From IMG/VR virus record IMGVR_UViG_3300033997_000406, positions 20,432 through 84,431 of that record: DNA of 64,000 nucleotides, one strand, 5' to 3'. This DNA comes from a virus. Shown one piece after another: positions 32,896-44,587 of the stretch. A program made the translations under genes and the position numbers. Every line of letters begins with the position of its first letter. Position 1 is the stretch's first letter. The notes below the pieces were generated by a model that was given only the letters and a program-made list of their open reading frames with translations, did not search any database and had not been told where the DNA came from.

Positions 32896-33513
32896 ATGGG
32901 ATCAACCGAATCACTGATAGAAACCGCACGGAAATGGCGCGAATGTAATCAGGAATACCAGGGCGGTGTAGTGCTCATATGGCAAGGCGAAGCCTACGGC
33001 TGGAAAAACTGCTTGCGAGATCCTGCACACGAACAGCCCGGCGCATTTGCGGTTGACCTTGATGGCCATATTTTTATCGCAGAGGGCGGGACTGGATACG
33101 ATGGCGCTAAATGCTGGGTAGCGTTTTCACCTAAAAGCAGTGAATTTTTAACCAAGGAAAATAATATGGACCCAATTGATAAATACGAAGCGAGAGAGAG
33201 GGAAAAAGGAGCGGCGATTCTTCAATCAAGTTCGCGTGGTAAGTCTGCTTTTGCTTTAGCAAGCATGGCCCTTGAGCATTGTGGCTCAGGTGCTGAAACT
33301 GCAGCCAGACTGTTACTGTCAATGGAGTATGGCCATCCGTTCAACGTGCAGAACCTATACCGCTTTGACACTGAAAACCGTGCACATGCAGAGGTTGCCA
33401 TAGCAGGTTGTGTCGCACACGAATTGTGGCCTTCAGGGTGGATGGATGCCGAAGGCTTTGATGGTGCCGGTATAATGCAGCAGCTGCGTGATAAATGGAA
33501 AAATGAAGAATAG
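32896..33513 (+). CDS. Two-domain phage protein, DUF7673-like C-terminus (205 aa)
   Basis: The first 85 residues read QGGVVLIWQGEAYGWKNCLR and GYDGAKCWVAF. The second half (FALASMALEHCGSGAETAAR, then GHPFNVQNLYRFD) resembles DUF7673. A Met at the junction (near 90) allows two separate products, so this may be a fusion of two small genes. ATG 32896 follows AGGG; ATG 32890 is possible. Confidence 0.55.
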   Translation: MGSTESLIETARKWRECNQEYQGGVVLIWQGEAYGWKNCLRDPAHEQPGAFAVDLDGHIFIAEGGTGYDGAKCWVAFSPKSSEFLTKENNMDPIDKYEAREREKGAAILQSSSRGKSAFALASMALEHCGSGAETAARLLLSMEYGHPFNVQNLYRFDTENRAHAEVAIAGCVAHELWPSGWMDAEGFDGAGIMQQLRDKWKNEE

Positions 33514-33523
33514 GGTAAGAGTA

Positions 33524-33781
33524 GTGGATATTGAAAAGCGAGATTATCAGCTTGCGATACTGATAGCTGCAATAGAGAAAGTTGGTGCAATTAATCCAGA
33601 GCAACTACCATCTACGCGGGCTGAAACGCACGCTTTTTATTCCAACACTATTGCTGCTTTGCATGGAGCAAAGCTGATCAGTGAGGAAGAGTGGAGGCTT
33701 TTAGCTTCACCACCATACCCAGTCGATGATCAGAGACTGATTAGAGCAATTAATCAGTTTAAAGCTGAAGCACAGGCTTGA
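33524..33781 (+). CDS. Hypothetical protein (85 aa)
   Basis: The GTG at 33524 has AGGG 8 bases ahead; ATG 33503 would add 7 residues and overlap the previous gene. The product is helical (YQLAILIAAIEKVGA, THAFYSNTIAALHG). No family recognised. Confidence 0.5.
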   Translation: MDIEKRDYQLAILIAAIEKVGAINPEQLPSTRAETHAFYSNTIAALHGAKLISEEEWRLLASPPYPVDDQRLIRAINQFKAEAQA

Positions 33782-33796
33782 TGCAGGGTAATTACT

Positions 33797-34000
33797 TTGT
33801 ACGCAAATGCAGATACAGATAAGAGATCAGTGGTCGCAGTAGAGAGCAAGAGCCGTAAACTTTGTTCGTGTGGGTGCTCTGCAAGGGCAACTCATAAAGG
33901 TTTTGCTGGCGATATGTGCATGATGATCGGTTGTGAATTAACTGTAAGGCGCTGGGTTAAGCAGGGCTCAAAAGCCTTACAGAGCTTCAAAAATAAATAG
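33797..34000 (+). CDS. Small cysteine-containing protein (67 aa)
   Basis: The TTG at 33797 has AGGG 8 bases ahead. The sequence has LCSCGCSARA and later cysteines, then a basic tail (RRWVKQGSKALQSFKNK). A small metal-binding or nucleic-acid-binding protein is possible. Confidence 0.45.
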   Translation: MYANADTDKRSVVAVESKSRKLCSCGCSARATHKGFAGDMCMMIGCELTVRRWVKQGSKALQSFKNK

Positions 34001-34010
34001 GGATGGCTCT

Positions 34011-34253
34011 ATGACAGTTACGGTAATTCAGTTAGACAGCAGCAATTTGGTGCCACCTCCACCAGGCCATTGCCCTGAGTGCGCGATTAAACACGATGCT
34101 GACCAACCTCACAACAGAGACAGTATTTTTTACCAAATGAAATTTAAGATGGACAAGGGCAGGGATCCGACCTGGCATGATGCGGTTGAGCATTGTTCAG
34201 AAGAAGTGAAATCACATTGGATTGCAACGCTCAAATCCATGAATGTGATTTAG
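34011..34253 (+). CDS. Conserved phage-type small protein (80 aa)
   Basis: The pattern PPPPGHCPECAIKHD, DQPHNRDSIFYQMKFKM, then GRDPTWHDAVEHC and W is one I know from many small phage proteins of unknown function. CPEC and the late cysteine suggest metal binding. Confidence 0.6.
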   Translation: MTVTVIQLDSSNLVPPPPGHCPECAIKHDADQPHNRDSIFYQMKFKMDKGRDPTWHDAVEHCSEEVKSHWIATLKSMNVI

Positions 34254-34261
34254 GGGGATCC

Positions 34262-34405
34262 ATGGATGCAGGGGATGATCAAATCCATTGTGAGCCTTGC
34301 GATTTAGACTGGGATAAAGACGACTGCCCGATCGGCACATACGGCCATCTGTGTCCTGTCTGCCGTCAATACATGAAGAATAGCAGTAGAGGCACCGATG
34401 AATGA
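34262..34405 (+). CDS. Small zinc-binding protein (47 aa)
   Basis: ATG 34262 follows TAGGGGGATCC. The peptide has CEPC near residue 10 and CPVC near residue 32, enough for one zinc site. The longer upstream frame overlaps the preceding gene and lacks a ribosome site. Function unknown. Confidence 0.5.
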   Translation: MDAGDDQIHCEPCDLDWDKDDCPIGTYGHLCPVCRQYMKNSSRGTDE

Positions 34406-34634
34406 TTTTATAGCCCGCCTTCAAAAGAACTGGGGCGCTACCAAGGAATTAGAAAGCCGCCTGATAAAAGAGCACGGCAATACTATATTTAAAGCCGATA
34501 GCACGGACGACCAGTTTGCACATATGACGTGCGGCAATTATGTGGTCAGTATTGAGCTTTCAAGCTTGGCGGACTGCGAGGGGCAGGCTATTAGTAAAAT
34601 GCGTCTGGATATAATGAAAATAACCGAAAAATAA
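34398..34634 (+). CDS. Hypothetical protein, last gene of the train (78 aa)
   Basis: The ATG overlaps the end of the previous gene by 8 bases. It is a helical, charged protein without motifs. A terminator follows its stop directly. Confidence 0.55.
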   Translation: MNDFIARLQKNWGATKELESRLIKEHGNTIFKADSTDDQFAHMTCGNYVVSIELSSLADCEGQAISKMRLDIMKITEK

Positions 34635-34653
34635 AGGCGGAACATTCCGCCTT
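34634..34653. terminator. Bidirectional hairpin terminator
   Basis: AAGGCGGAA and TTCCGCCTT form a perfect 9-bp stem with a 2-base loop between the convergent small-gene train and the Dar-like operon. The T-run is short. Confidence 0.7.
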
Positions 34654-34687
34654 AAATTTATGATTTTAGTGCGATTTACATTGTAAA

Positions 34688-35562
34688 TCAGCTGGCCATT
34701 TGTTCCCTGATGTACTGCCCGTTAGCCACGTTTATCTGTAACCAATGATCCATCACCGGCACAAGCTCAGGCACGGTATAGCCCTGCTGATCCAGCACCA
34801 GCATTGACTGCTTTAGCTTCAACGCATCCATATCCTGATAATCGGCAGCAATAAGCTGGGCCCGTTCAGTGGTTTCAGCCTCTAAGATAGGCAAATCACC
34901 GCTGGAGTACTTCACTGGCTCATTTTTCTGGCCACCGTATACCCATGCTTTAAACGTATCCATATCATACGCACGTATAGCACCAAGCCCACGCCAACCT
35001 TTATCATAATTAGCCAGGTAAGCTTTTTTAGCGCCAGATATACTGTCAAAGCCGAGCATTACCTTGTGTTCGTCAAACTGCAGCGTGTCCGGGTTAATCT
35101 GATCAATAACAAAAACAGTCTCTGGCTCCAGTACTTCACCTAAAAAGACATCTATCGGATCATCATCAGCCCCTTTAGTGCCTCTAATGTCACCGTAATG
35201 ATTAAGCATAGTCGTTGACCATGTTGAGCCATCTTCGGCGGTACCAGAGCGCACAGAGCCTTTGGGGTTTTCTATCGTAATGTCGATACCCGCAAACGTC
35301 ACCCGGCCTTTTTTGTAATTGCCTGCTATTTTCTGAGCCTCAGTGGGCTCCGGTAAGTCATTATCGCCTGTAGCGGCCTCATTGGCTGCTGCATCTATTG
35401 CGGCGGCCTCTGGTGATACTTCCTGACCTTTTAGCTGCTTGATAATGGCAGACCATTGCCGCTGTAGTGCAAGGCGCTGGCGAACATCGCCAGCCCCCTG
35501 AATATCTTTCTTTAAAGCTGAGGCCTGGCGCTGCAGGGCAAGCTTGCTTTTGGCATCAAGCA

Positions 35563-35563
<1 letters not shown>
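34688..35563 (-). CDS. Polyvalent-type protein with pyrophosphatase-like domain (291 aa)
   Basis: After a helical N-terminus, residues 80-215 read AGNYKKGRVTFAGIDITIEN, DPIDVFLGEVL, VFVIDQINPDTLQFDEHKVM and AYLANYDKGW. This is the InPase-like domain found in the large polyvalent proteins that phages and plasmids inject with their DNA. The catalytic activity is unproven. It is the last gene of the Dar-like operon and overlaps the stop of the 944-residue gene. Confidence 0.65.
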
Positions 35564-38397
<2,834 letters not shown>

Positions 38398-38400
38398 TTC

Positions 38401-39012
38401 TTATGCTCCCAATAGCTTAAGCTCATCTTTCAGCTGCCGCGTCCGGGCTGCTGACAGGCTGTATTCTGTTTTTCGCTGTTTCAGCTGGTTTTCAGCGTCA
38501 GCGGCGGCCTGTTTTTGGCGCTCAATTTCGGCGAGCGCCAGCTGCTCTTGAGCAATCGATTCAGCCAGGCCCGTTTTGGCCTCAGCAATTTTTTTCGACA
38601 GTGGGACAGAGGCAGGGCGTAGTGCGGTTTCCACCCGGACCGACTTCAGCTTCTTGAATAGGGATTTATCAAAGGCGGGCTGACCACGCTTTAAATAATC
38701 CGCTATTTCTTCAGCGACCTTTTGCAGCGTGTCAGGGGATTTTAGCGGCACAGCTTTGCCGTTGATTTCTAAGATAACGATGTCACCGGCTGCACCGATA
38801 CGGATCATTGCCCGTTGGCCATTGTTAAAGTAAAAATCAGCTTTCTTTGATGAGGTCAGGCCTTTGACGATGGCGCGGTTTGACGCGGTGACAGACGCTA
38901 CTGGAGCGCCAGCTTTAGCCAGCATGGCCATAAACTTCTGCAGGCCAGCCTCACTGAAGTTATCGACATCGAAAGTGGCATAGTTTTTATTATTCTGAGA
39001 ATTCAAGCTCAT
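38401..39012 (-). CDS. DarA C-domain-like protein (203 aa)
   Basis: Residues 30-120 (ADFYFNNGQRAMIRI, GDIVILEINGKAVPLKSPDT, QPAFDKSLFKKLKSV) resemble the DarA C-terminal domain; a coiled coil ends the protein. Here the N- and C-domains of DarA are in separate neighbouring genes, unlike the single protein I would expect. It is co-transcribed with the lysis pair. Confidence 0.6.
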   Translation of the reverse strand: MSLNSQNNKNYATFDVDNFSEAGLQKFMAMLAKAGAPVASVTASNRAIVKGLTSSKKADFYFNNGQRAMIRIGAAGDIVILEINGKAVPLKSPDTLQKVAEEIADYLKRGQPAFDKSLFKKLKSVRVETALRPASVPLSKKIAEAKTGLAESIAQEQLALAEIERQKQAAADAENQLKQRKTEYSLSAARTRQLKDELKLLGA

Positions 39013-39014
39013 AA

Positions 39015-39443
39015 CTATTCCTTGTTTACATGCACAGTCCGCTGCTGGTGGGACGTGATAGGGCAGATTTTGTAAAACGGATTAATCCGGCAACCAATGC
39101 TTTCTATCTTCACGTCGACAATCCAGTCACCTGGCGTTAGCAGTTCAGACTTAACAAGTAAGAACTCGCTGTTTAAGCCGCGGCGCGAAAACTCAAGCGT
39201 CCGAGTTTTGCCGGTGATCACAGTCGTCGGGTGATTTGCATCGCGCAGCGTGTAGCTCACCTGGCTAAACATCAGAGGGGGGTAAGCATTAAAGCTAATA
39301 CCTACCCTGTAAAATCCATCTTTAAAGCCGCCACCGGATACAGATAGCAGCTGACAACGGCCGCGCCGCATAATGAAACGGTCCATTAATGCCAGCAATA
39401 TCGCAATAGCTGACCAGATCACGTACACAGATACATCACTCAT
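39015..39443 (-). CDS. LydB-like membrane protein, possible antiholin (142 aa)
   Basis: One N-terminal membrane segment (VIWSAIAILLALMDRFIM) is followed by a beta-rich domain. It overlaps the holin gene by 8 bases. In P1 the antiholin LydB is next to LydA inside the dar operon and has a similar size, so this is a LydB candidate by position. Similarity in sequence was not checked. Confidence 0.55.
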   Translation of the reverse strand: MSDVSVYVIWSAIAILLALMDRFIMRRGRCQLLSVSGGGFKDGFYRVGISFNAYPPLMFSQVSYTLRDANHPTTVITGKTRTLEFSRRGLNSEFLLVKSELLTPGDWIVDVKIESIGCRINPFYKICPITSHQQRTVHVNKE

Positions 39444-39759
39444 TGTCTTTACCTACACTGTTAATTTTTAATCTTGAGGCAACCACTTTTGATACCAGGC
39501 CTTTTAGCCAGATCAGTGAGTCGCCCCCGTTATTGCTGAACACCAATATCAACACACACGTCAATGCTGGCGGCCATCCTTGCCAGACACCGCAGTACAT
39601 CACGACAAAGCCTACAACCAAGGCAAGCACGATTTCCGTAATAGCATTGGTCCAGCTCCGCGCAAATCGCGATTCCCTGCAGCCGTGCAGGTACGAGCCA
39701 AGACCGCCTAACAAGGACAGCAAACTCGCGTTTAAAATGAGTTCTATTGTTAAAGTCAC
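39436..39759 (-). CDS. lydA-like: LydA-like holin (107 aa)
   Basis: The protein has an N-terminal amphipathic helix and hydrophobic segments (LLSLLGGLGSYL, TEIVLALVVGFVVMYCGV and PPALTCVLILVF), as in holin superfamily III proteins. GTG 39759 is preferred with AGGTG ahead; a TTG at 39792 is the alternative. The length of 107 residues is near P1 LydA. It forms the membrane hole that starts lysis and heads the Dar-like operon. Confidence 0.65.
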   Translation of the reverse strand: MTLTIELILNASLLSLLGGLGSYLHGCRESRFARSWTNAITEIVLALVVGFVVMYCGVWQGWPPALTCVLILVFSNNGGDSLIWLKGLVSKVVASRLKINSVGKDNE

Positions 39760-39821
39760 TTCGCACCTGTTTGTTTTAGTCCTAGCTGGCAATGGTAATT
39801 ACAGCGCTAAATAAACACTAC

Positions 39822-39830
39822 AAACTGTTA
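39822..39830. promoter_or_regulatory. TAACNGTTA-like site upstream of the holin-dar operon
   Basis: On the minus strand TATACTAACAGTTT (one mismatch in the palindrome) lies 63 bases before the holin start, next to the terminator of the operon to its right. Confidence 0.5.
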
Positions 39831-39833
39831 GTA

Positions 39834-39858
39834 TAAAAAAGGCCGCACTATGGCGGCC
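39834..39858 (-). terminator. Terminator of the tail operon
   Basis: GGCCGC and GCGGCC form a 6-bp GC stem with a 6-base loop; on the minus strand it is followed by CTTTTTTATA. It ends the long structural operon before the holin promoter. Confidence 0.75.
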
Positions 39859-39879
39859 CTTTTAAACTTCTTCCTGCTT

Positions 39880-40239
39880 TTACCGCCTGTCTATCGCATC
39901 CCACTCAATACAGTTGGCGCAGTGATTTTCTTCGCGTGTGGTTATATAAAATAAAGTGTTAATGACCTTTTCAGCGAATTTGTATCCGGTACTGCCTTGC
40001 ATGGCCAGATAGCCCACTCGGCCACTTATGGTTTGGTCTGGATTACCAACAAACAAGGCATTTACATGCTGATCTGAGGATACCCACAAATCAAGGCAGT
40101 AAGCGCGAGCTGGTCGGAAAAACTGACTAACAACCGTTACAACAATTCGCCACCAGCCAAGCGGTGACATCAAGGTTTCAGCAAGCCAAATCAGTGCAAC
40201 CGCGACAAGAGCCAGAGCGGCATAAATTCGACTCATCAT
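39880..40239 (-). CDS. Small membrane protein (119 aa)
   Basis: The N-terminus has one or two membrane segments (IYAALALVAVALIWLAETL, then WWRIVVTVVSQFF). The rest is soluble with an HCANCIEWD end. It is the last gene of the tail operon. The role, perhaps in lysis or superinfection, is unknown. Confidence 0.6.
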   Translation of the reverse strand: MMSRIYAALALVAVALIWLAETLMSPLGWWRIVVTVVSQFFRPARAYCLDLWVSSDQHVNALFVGNPDQTISGRVGYLAMQGSTGYKFAEKVINTLFYITTREENHCANCIEWDAIDRR

Positions 40240-40794
40240 TTACGCCACCGCTGTATCTATATACACATCAAACTCAATCGTTTCAAAACTCAGGCGATAT
40301 GGGGCGTTAATGCGCTCTAAACCACGATTCAAACGACTGGCTTCTAAAACATAGTTGCCTGTCCCTTCGATTCTGCCTTTAATGCTGATATTGCCGTCAG
40401 TTATAGTTGCAATAAGTCGCACGTCATCTACGCGCTGCATCCCATCCACAACGCGCTCCATCATCACCATGACTTCACCGTCTGGTAATGGGATATTTCC
40501 TTTTATCTCAAAGTTTGCTTTGTTTGAAACCCACCAGATGTCGCCCACTTTCCGGGCTGGCACAACATCGACATTACCCACATTAAAAACAGGATACCCG
40601 GAAGGCTGTTCACCGCCATCGCCATCTGAGGGGAGCACATCTACAAACTTCTCACCATCCCATTTTTTGCCAATCAAGCTGACATCGTATGAATCTATTG
40701 AAATTAATTGTGGATCATCGACAGGTTTTGAAAAGTCAGAAACCACGAAAACAACCCCTTCATCAGTGACCTGTGCATAATAATAATTAAGCAT
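40240..40794 (-). CDS. Tail-fibre-associated protein (184 aa)
   Basis: The N-terminal YYYAQVTDEGVVFVVSDFSK and a short WDGEKFVDV strand resemble tail fibre assembly or accessory proteins. It follows the fibre genes and overlaps the 106-residue gene by 8 bases. No exact family is assigned. Confidence 0.5.
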   Translation of the reverse strand: MLNYYYAQVTDEGVVFVVSDFSKPVDDPQLISIDSYDVSLIGKKWDGEKFVDVLPSDGDGGEQPSGYPVFNVGNVDVVPARKVGDIWWVSNKANFEIKGNIPLPDGEVMVMMERVVDGMQRVDDVRLIATITDGNISIKGRIEGTGNYVLEASRLNRGLERINAPYRLSFETIEFDVYIDTAVA

Positions 40795-41107
40795 ATTCTA
40801 CAACCTCCCAGTTTGAAGTTGCATACTCACCACTCCGAACCCGTAATTTTGTTTCGCTAATCAAAGTGGCAGTGGCTCCATGAGGATATGTTGAGCTGCC
40901 ACCCCCTCCATACCGTGCCGTAAGCAGGGTGCCTAGATGCTTAACGACTGTTTTGGCCATGTTCACTGCTGGTATTGTTAATTGCTGATCGTTATCTGAT
41001 GTAGAAGATACCGTCACGCGATGAATGTTTTTGATAGTGCTCACTTGCTGCCCAGCAAGTGCCACGGGGTCTTTCTTTGCTGACTCAGGGACTGAAAATA
41101 TCGTCAT
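40787..41107 (-). CDS. Tail protein (106 aa)
   Basis: This is a small beta-rich protein with a Gly/Ser loop (YGGGGSSTYPHGATATLIS). It is coupled to the tail fibre gene (stop overlaps start), so it is probably a fibre accessory or C-terminal fibre piece. Confidence 0.5.
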   Translation of the reverse strand: MTIFSVPESAKKDPVALAGQQVSTIKNIHRVTVSSTSDNDQQLTIPAVNMAKTVVKHLGTLLTARYGGGGSSTYPHGATATLISETKLRVRSGEYATSNWEVVEYA

Positions 41108-42480
41108 TATTTAATCCTCACTGTTTTTGTAACGTCTTGAGCGGTGCTTCTATAAGGGACGCCCGCGACAGGTATGTCGAATCCACGCACTGAAGGGTTG
41201 AGCACGGTTGGCAGCGTTGGCAAAATAGCGATGGCACTACTGGCTTTTACCACTGAATTTATAGCTGCTGGCGCTGTATAGAGCTTTTCAAACTTAGTGA
41301 AATCAAATGTTTTATAAATAGTCACATTGTTTGAAGCGAAAGCTATGAGCGAGCCATCTGATGCAACGAAATAGCGACCCGGCCGGAAACTTAAACCATG
41401 GATATTGATAGAGCCACGATCCACCCAGCTGTCTCCACCCTCTGACAAGTGGATAAAATTATTACCTTCCGCTATAAACAACTGACTTCCGGCACGGCCA
41501 ATAGATGTTAGAGAGGCAGAGCGACTGCTGGTGTAGATTTTAGCCCATGATTGACCATTATCTTTACTCACATAAAGGCGACCGTTAGTTGTGACAGCAT
41601 AAAACGCATCTGTAACATCGTCATAAAAGACATCATTAAACGCGCCAGAGAAAGCTTCTGGATAACTAATGGCAGCACTAAATGTTATTCCATTATCCGT
41701 GCTGCGATAAATTGCCGGGGTGTTTGTTGTGGCTAAACCAACGGCAATAACAACATCGCCTTTATTGGCCATCGCCATAACAAGCCTACTAGCAGAGGAT
41801 GGCAGCACAATTGCAAATGAGCCTGAAGTCGCTGTTGCCGATCTGACAAGCCTACCTGATGAGTCTGACACATAAAATGCGCCATTTATGTACTCAGAGA
41901 AATAAGGGTGATTTCCTAAATTTGGGGCTATTGAAACGAAATTAGCGCCCACATCATCAGAAACAAAGGCCAGAGCTGATGAACCTGAGTAACCAACTAC
42001 CAGAATTCTATTTGCACTTGCTGTAGCTGAAACCGCAGTAAAGTTATTCAGATCAGTATCGTGCGGATTTTCAATCCAAAAGCTGTGAAGCATTTGCTGC
42101 CAATATTCGACATCAAACTCAGCTGGATCATCTTCGATTTCACCAAATGCCATAAAGGAGCCACTGCTATTTTTGATTTTTTTAGGAATTCCCACAGGGA
42201 ACTCAACAACGCTACCGACAGGCACGGACGACGAGCCTGCCGGACCTGACGAGCCAGCGCCATTATCGGCCTTTCTTGCCAAAATTAAGTCTATGTCTGG
42301 CGTGTTATCGTTAAAACCAGCAACAACAGTTGATAGCAGAGTATCTAAATTGGTTTCGTCACACCCTAAGCCTGCAGCCTGAGCGCGCAAGGCCGCCAGA
42401 CTTGCCAATGTGGTTGCAGGGGTAGCGGCGTTAATCCGAGCCTGCACCAACGCTTTATATTCATCAGTAATTATTGTCAT
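41107..42480 (-). CDS. Tail fibre with Asp-box beta-propeller (457 aa)
   Basis: After an N-terminal connector of about 100 residues, at least four Asp-box-like motifs occur: SDDVGANF near 175, STDNGITF near 260, SKDNGQSW near 305 and SEGGDSW near 346. This is the BNR/sialidase-type propeller. No catalytic triad is evident, so binding of a host surface sugar or protein seems more likely than hydrolysis. It sits at the distal end of the tail operon, as receptor-binding proteins often do. Confidence 0.7.
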   Translation of the reverse strand: MTIITDEYKALVQARINAATPATTLASLAALRAQAAGLGCDETNLDTLLSTVVAGFNDNTPDIDLILARKADNGAGSSGPAGSSSVPVGSVVEFPVGIPKKIKNSSGSFMAFGEIEDDPAEFDVEYWQQMLHSFWIENPHDTDLNNFTAVSATASANRILVVGYSGSSALAFVSDDVGANFVSIAPNLGNHPYFSEYINGAFYVSDSSGRLVRSATATSGSFAIVLPSSASRLVMAMANKGDVVIAVGLATTNTPAIYRSTDNGITFSAAISYPEAFSGAFNDVFYDDVTDAFYAVTTNGRLYVSKDNGQSWAKIYTSSRSASLTSIGRAGSQLFIAEGNNFIHLSEGGDSWVDRGSINIHGLSFRPGRYFVASDGSLIAFASNNVTIYKTFDFTKFEKLYTAPAAINSVVKASSAIAILPTLPTVLNPSVRGFDIPVAGVPYRSTAQDVTKTVRIK

Positions 42481-42481
42481 T

Positions 42482-43102
42482 TTAAATCGACCCCAACAAT
42501 GCTAATAGTTCCAGCTCTTTTTTATCAGTCTGAGTTAGGTATTCACCCTTGAGTTGATACCTGTCGTCAGCCTGCTCAAACGTAGGCTTGTTATCCAAGC
42601 CCGCTACCGTTCTGCTTTCCAAATCCAAATGCTCAGCATTCAACGGGGTGCCATTGGGCAGCAGTATTTTCGTGATCACAACATGGTGACTCAGCAGCTC
42701 AGCGATAGGAACGACCTTGACTTGCGCTGCTGCAACCAAGGAATTTTTATCGACCTGATTGGTTAAAAGTCCGTGCTGAGATATAGCTTCAATAACCACA
42801 GCGCACTCAATGCCGGGAGTAATGAAAACTTCAATAGGGTGCTGACCTTGAACAGTAATCAACTGGCCGTCACGCTCTATAGCTGCAGTGCCTTTACCAG
42901 CGCTGCCTATGGTGATTTTATTCACGCCAGAGACAACCACATCAAAGCCCCTGTAAATACCAGCAGCTACAATGCCCACAAATTTACGGTTAAATGATTC
43001 AGACCCCATTTCCTCCGCAAACTGCGTGTCCGCAAGCAACGGGAAAGCGGCAAGCTCAGCCCGGCTGGTAGGGGATATATTATTAAAATCAACAGCACTC
43101 AT
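42482..43102 (-). CDS. Baseplate or fibre connector protein (206 aa)
   Basis: The gene lies between the fibre and upstream tail genes. Beta-rich segments (GFDVVVSGVNKITIGSAGKG, QGQHPIEVFITPGIECAVVI) are followed by a helical end. Position suggests a link between baseplate and fibre. No specific family is recognised. Confidence 0.5.
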   Translation of the reverse strand: MSAVDFNNISPTSRAELAAFPLLADTQFAEEMGSESFNRKFVGIVAAGIYRGFDVVVSGVNKITIGSAGKGTAAIERDGQLITVQGQHPIEVFITPGIECAVVIEAISQHGLLTNQVDKNSLVAAAQVKVVPIAELLSHHVVITKILLPNGTPLNAEHLDLESRTVAGLDNKPTFEQADDRYQLKGEYLTQTDKKELELLALLGSI

Positions 43103-43527
43103 ATGGTCGGCCTCGCCGTGTCAATTACAAATTCAACAGTTAACCCCCGGTCTGAACTCATCCAGACGGGCATACCCACAGCGATAGCTACAACACCGCT
43201 TTCATCATCAAGCACATAAAGCGTTGTAAACTCAGATCTAACACCAAGAGGCAGATACCCTTTTGGTATGGTTGCCCTGACATTGATAGTTTTTGCTACT
43301 GGATCATATCTGTATGTCGCGCCAGTTCTTGCAAACTCACCTGTAATGGAGTCGACAGCAGAGGGAAGTGAGGGGATAACAGACGGCTTTCCGTCGACTA
43401 TTTCTAAGTAGCCAGAACCCCAAGCCACCTTATCAAGCTTGAAAAACGGGATTGAACTACATAACGACATAGCTCGCCGGGCATAGTATCGGTCAAGAAG
43501 CTTACCCCCATCTAAAATAACAGCCAC
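43099..43527 (-). CDS. Tail-associated protein (142 aa)
   Basis: This mainly beta protein starts with MAVILDGGKLLDRYYARRAM and overlaps the next gene by four bases. It is assigned to the tail by its position between baseplate and fibre genes only. Confidence 0.5.
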   Translation of the reverse strand: MAVILDGGKLLDRYYARRAMSLCSSIPFFKLDKVAWGSGYLEIVDGKPSVIPSLPSAVDSITGEFARTGATYRYDPVAKTINVRATIPKGYLPLGVRSEFTTLYVLDDESGVVAIAVGMPVWMSSDRGLTVEFVIDTARPTI

Positions 43528-43538
43528 AATATGACCTC

Positions 43539-44558
43539 CTAAAGTTCTATGGTTCTTGCAATAAAGACAAAATTGCTATCTGGTGGTAACAGGTTTAACC
43601 CAAGCCTGTTCTGCCCTAAGCGGTGAAAATCAAGGCGCGTTGGATAATGCGTTCTTTGGTTTTTGAACGGCAAAAACCGCCCATCAGTCGGCGTCTGGTC
43701 CATTCCAAGCCTGTACTGCCCCACGCGATGAGAATCGAGTCGGATAGGGTAAGAAGGGCTAAGGCTTCTCATTGAAATATGAATGTCACTGTCGACAGGA
43801 AACTTATTCAGCGAGGCGTCTGACGGGCTATCAAGTCGGGCTGTGCCCATCCTTGTGATGCCAATTCTGTATGTCGGGATAGATAAAAATGAGGCGAACG
43901 AAACATAAGCCTCAGCTTCAATTTTGCTGATTTCATCCAGTACATCGGAAATATCAATTCGTAGTATGTAGTAATGCCCATCAAACACTATACGGATAGG
44001 GATTAACGGCTTTATCACTCTATTTACTGATAGTTCAAACTCGGGCATTGCATCATCAAGACTTAGATCGGGATACATCCGATAAAGGTCTGTAATGTTT
44101 ATTTCAACAACGCCCCGACTGGTTTTAAACCACTGCTCAGGGGAGACTTCATAAACCCCCAAATCTGGCTCAGGCGACAACAAAGAACCATAAGGGTGAG
44201 CCCCTAAATCGCAAGGAGCGAAAAGAGGCCTCCACCGCACCCTTATATTCTCATATTCACGCTCTAACGTTTTTTCTAGCGGGTACGTTGTTGATTTTTG
44301 ATGTATCTCATCCTGGCGCTGTTGCAGTAATAGAGGCCTATCTTCATCTGCTGCATTACCTACTGAAAAAACAGCCCCCAACTCACTGAAAAGCACTTTT
44401 ACATCATCCGGGTGCATGTCAAAAAGGCGGGTTCTGGACTTTAAGCGCTCCAGTGTAGGCTCTACAGCTGCATCGTTTACGGCCTGAATAGCATTAGCTA
44501 ATGACACCCAAGCGGGTACACTCTTTAGTGCGTTTATCAGGTTGTTCCGTAAATTCAT
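43539..44558 (-). CDS. Tail/baseplate protein with C-terminal repeats (339 aa)
   Basis: The N-terminal 110 residues resemble P2 gpI-like baseplate proteins (LLLQQRQDEIHQKSTTYPLE). The C-terminal 130 residues carry three diverged copies of a module: YRIGITRMGTARLD, YPIRLDSHRVGQYRLGMDQT and YPTRLDFHRLGQNRLGLNLL. The repeats may form a trimeric or propeller-like surface. A TAACAGTTA site lies upstream, so transcription of the distal tail genes may restart here. Confidence 0.6.
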   Translation of the reverse strand: MNLRNNLINALKSVPAWVSLANAIQAVNDAAVEPTLERLKSRTRLFDMHPDDVKVLFSELGAVFSVGNAADEDRPLLLQQRQDEIHQKSTTYPLEKTLEREYENIRVRWRPLFAPCDLGAHPYGSLLSPEPDLGVYEVSPEQWFKTSRGVVEINITDLYRMYPDLSLDDAMPEFELSVNRVIKPLIPIRIVFDGHYYILRIDISDVLDEISKIEAEAYVSFASFLSIPTYRIGITRMGTARLDSPSDASLNKFPVDSDIHISMRSLSPSYPIRLDSHRVGQYRLGMDQTPTDGRFLPFKNQRTHYPTRLDFHRLGQNRLGLNLLPPDSNFVFIARTIEL

Positions 44559-44578
44559 ATCAAGACCTTATTTGCTGT

Positions 44579-44587
44579 TAACTGTTA
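44579..44587. promoter_or_regulatory. TAACNGTTA palindrome in the tail operon
   Basis: TAACAGTTA (minus reading) lies 21 bases before the start of the 339-residue tail gene, in one of the few gaps of the structural block. Confidence 0.6.
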
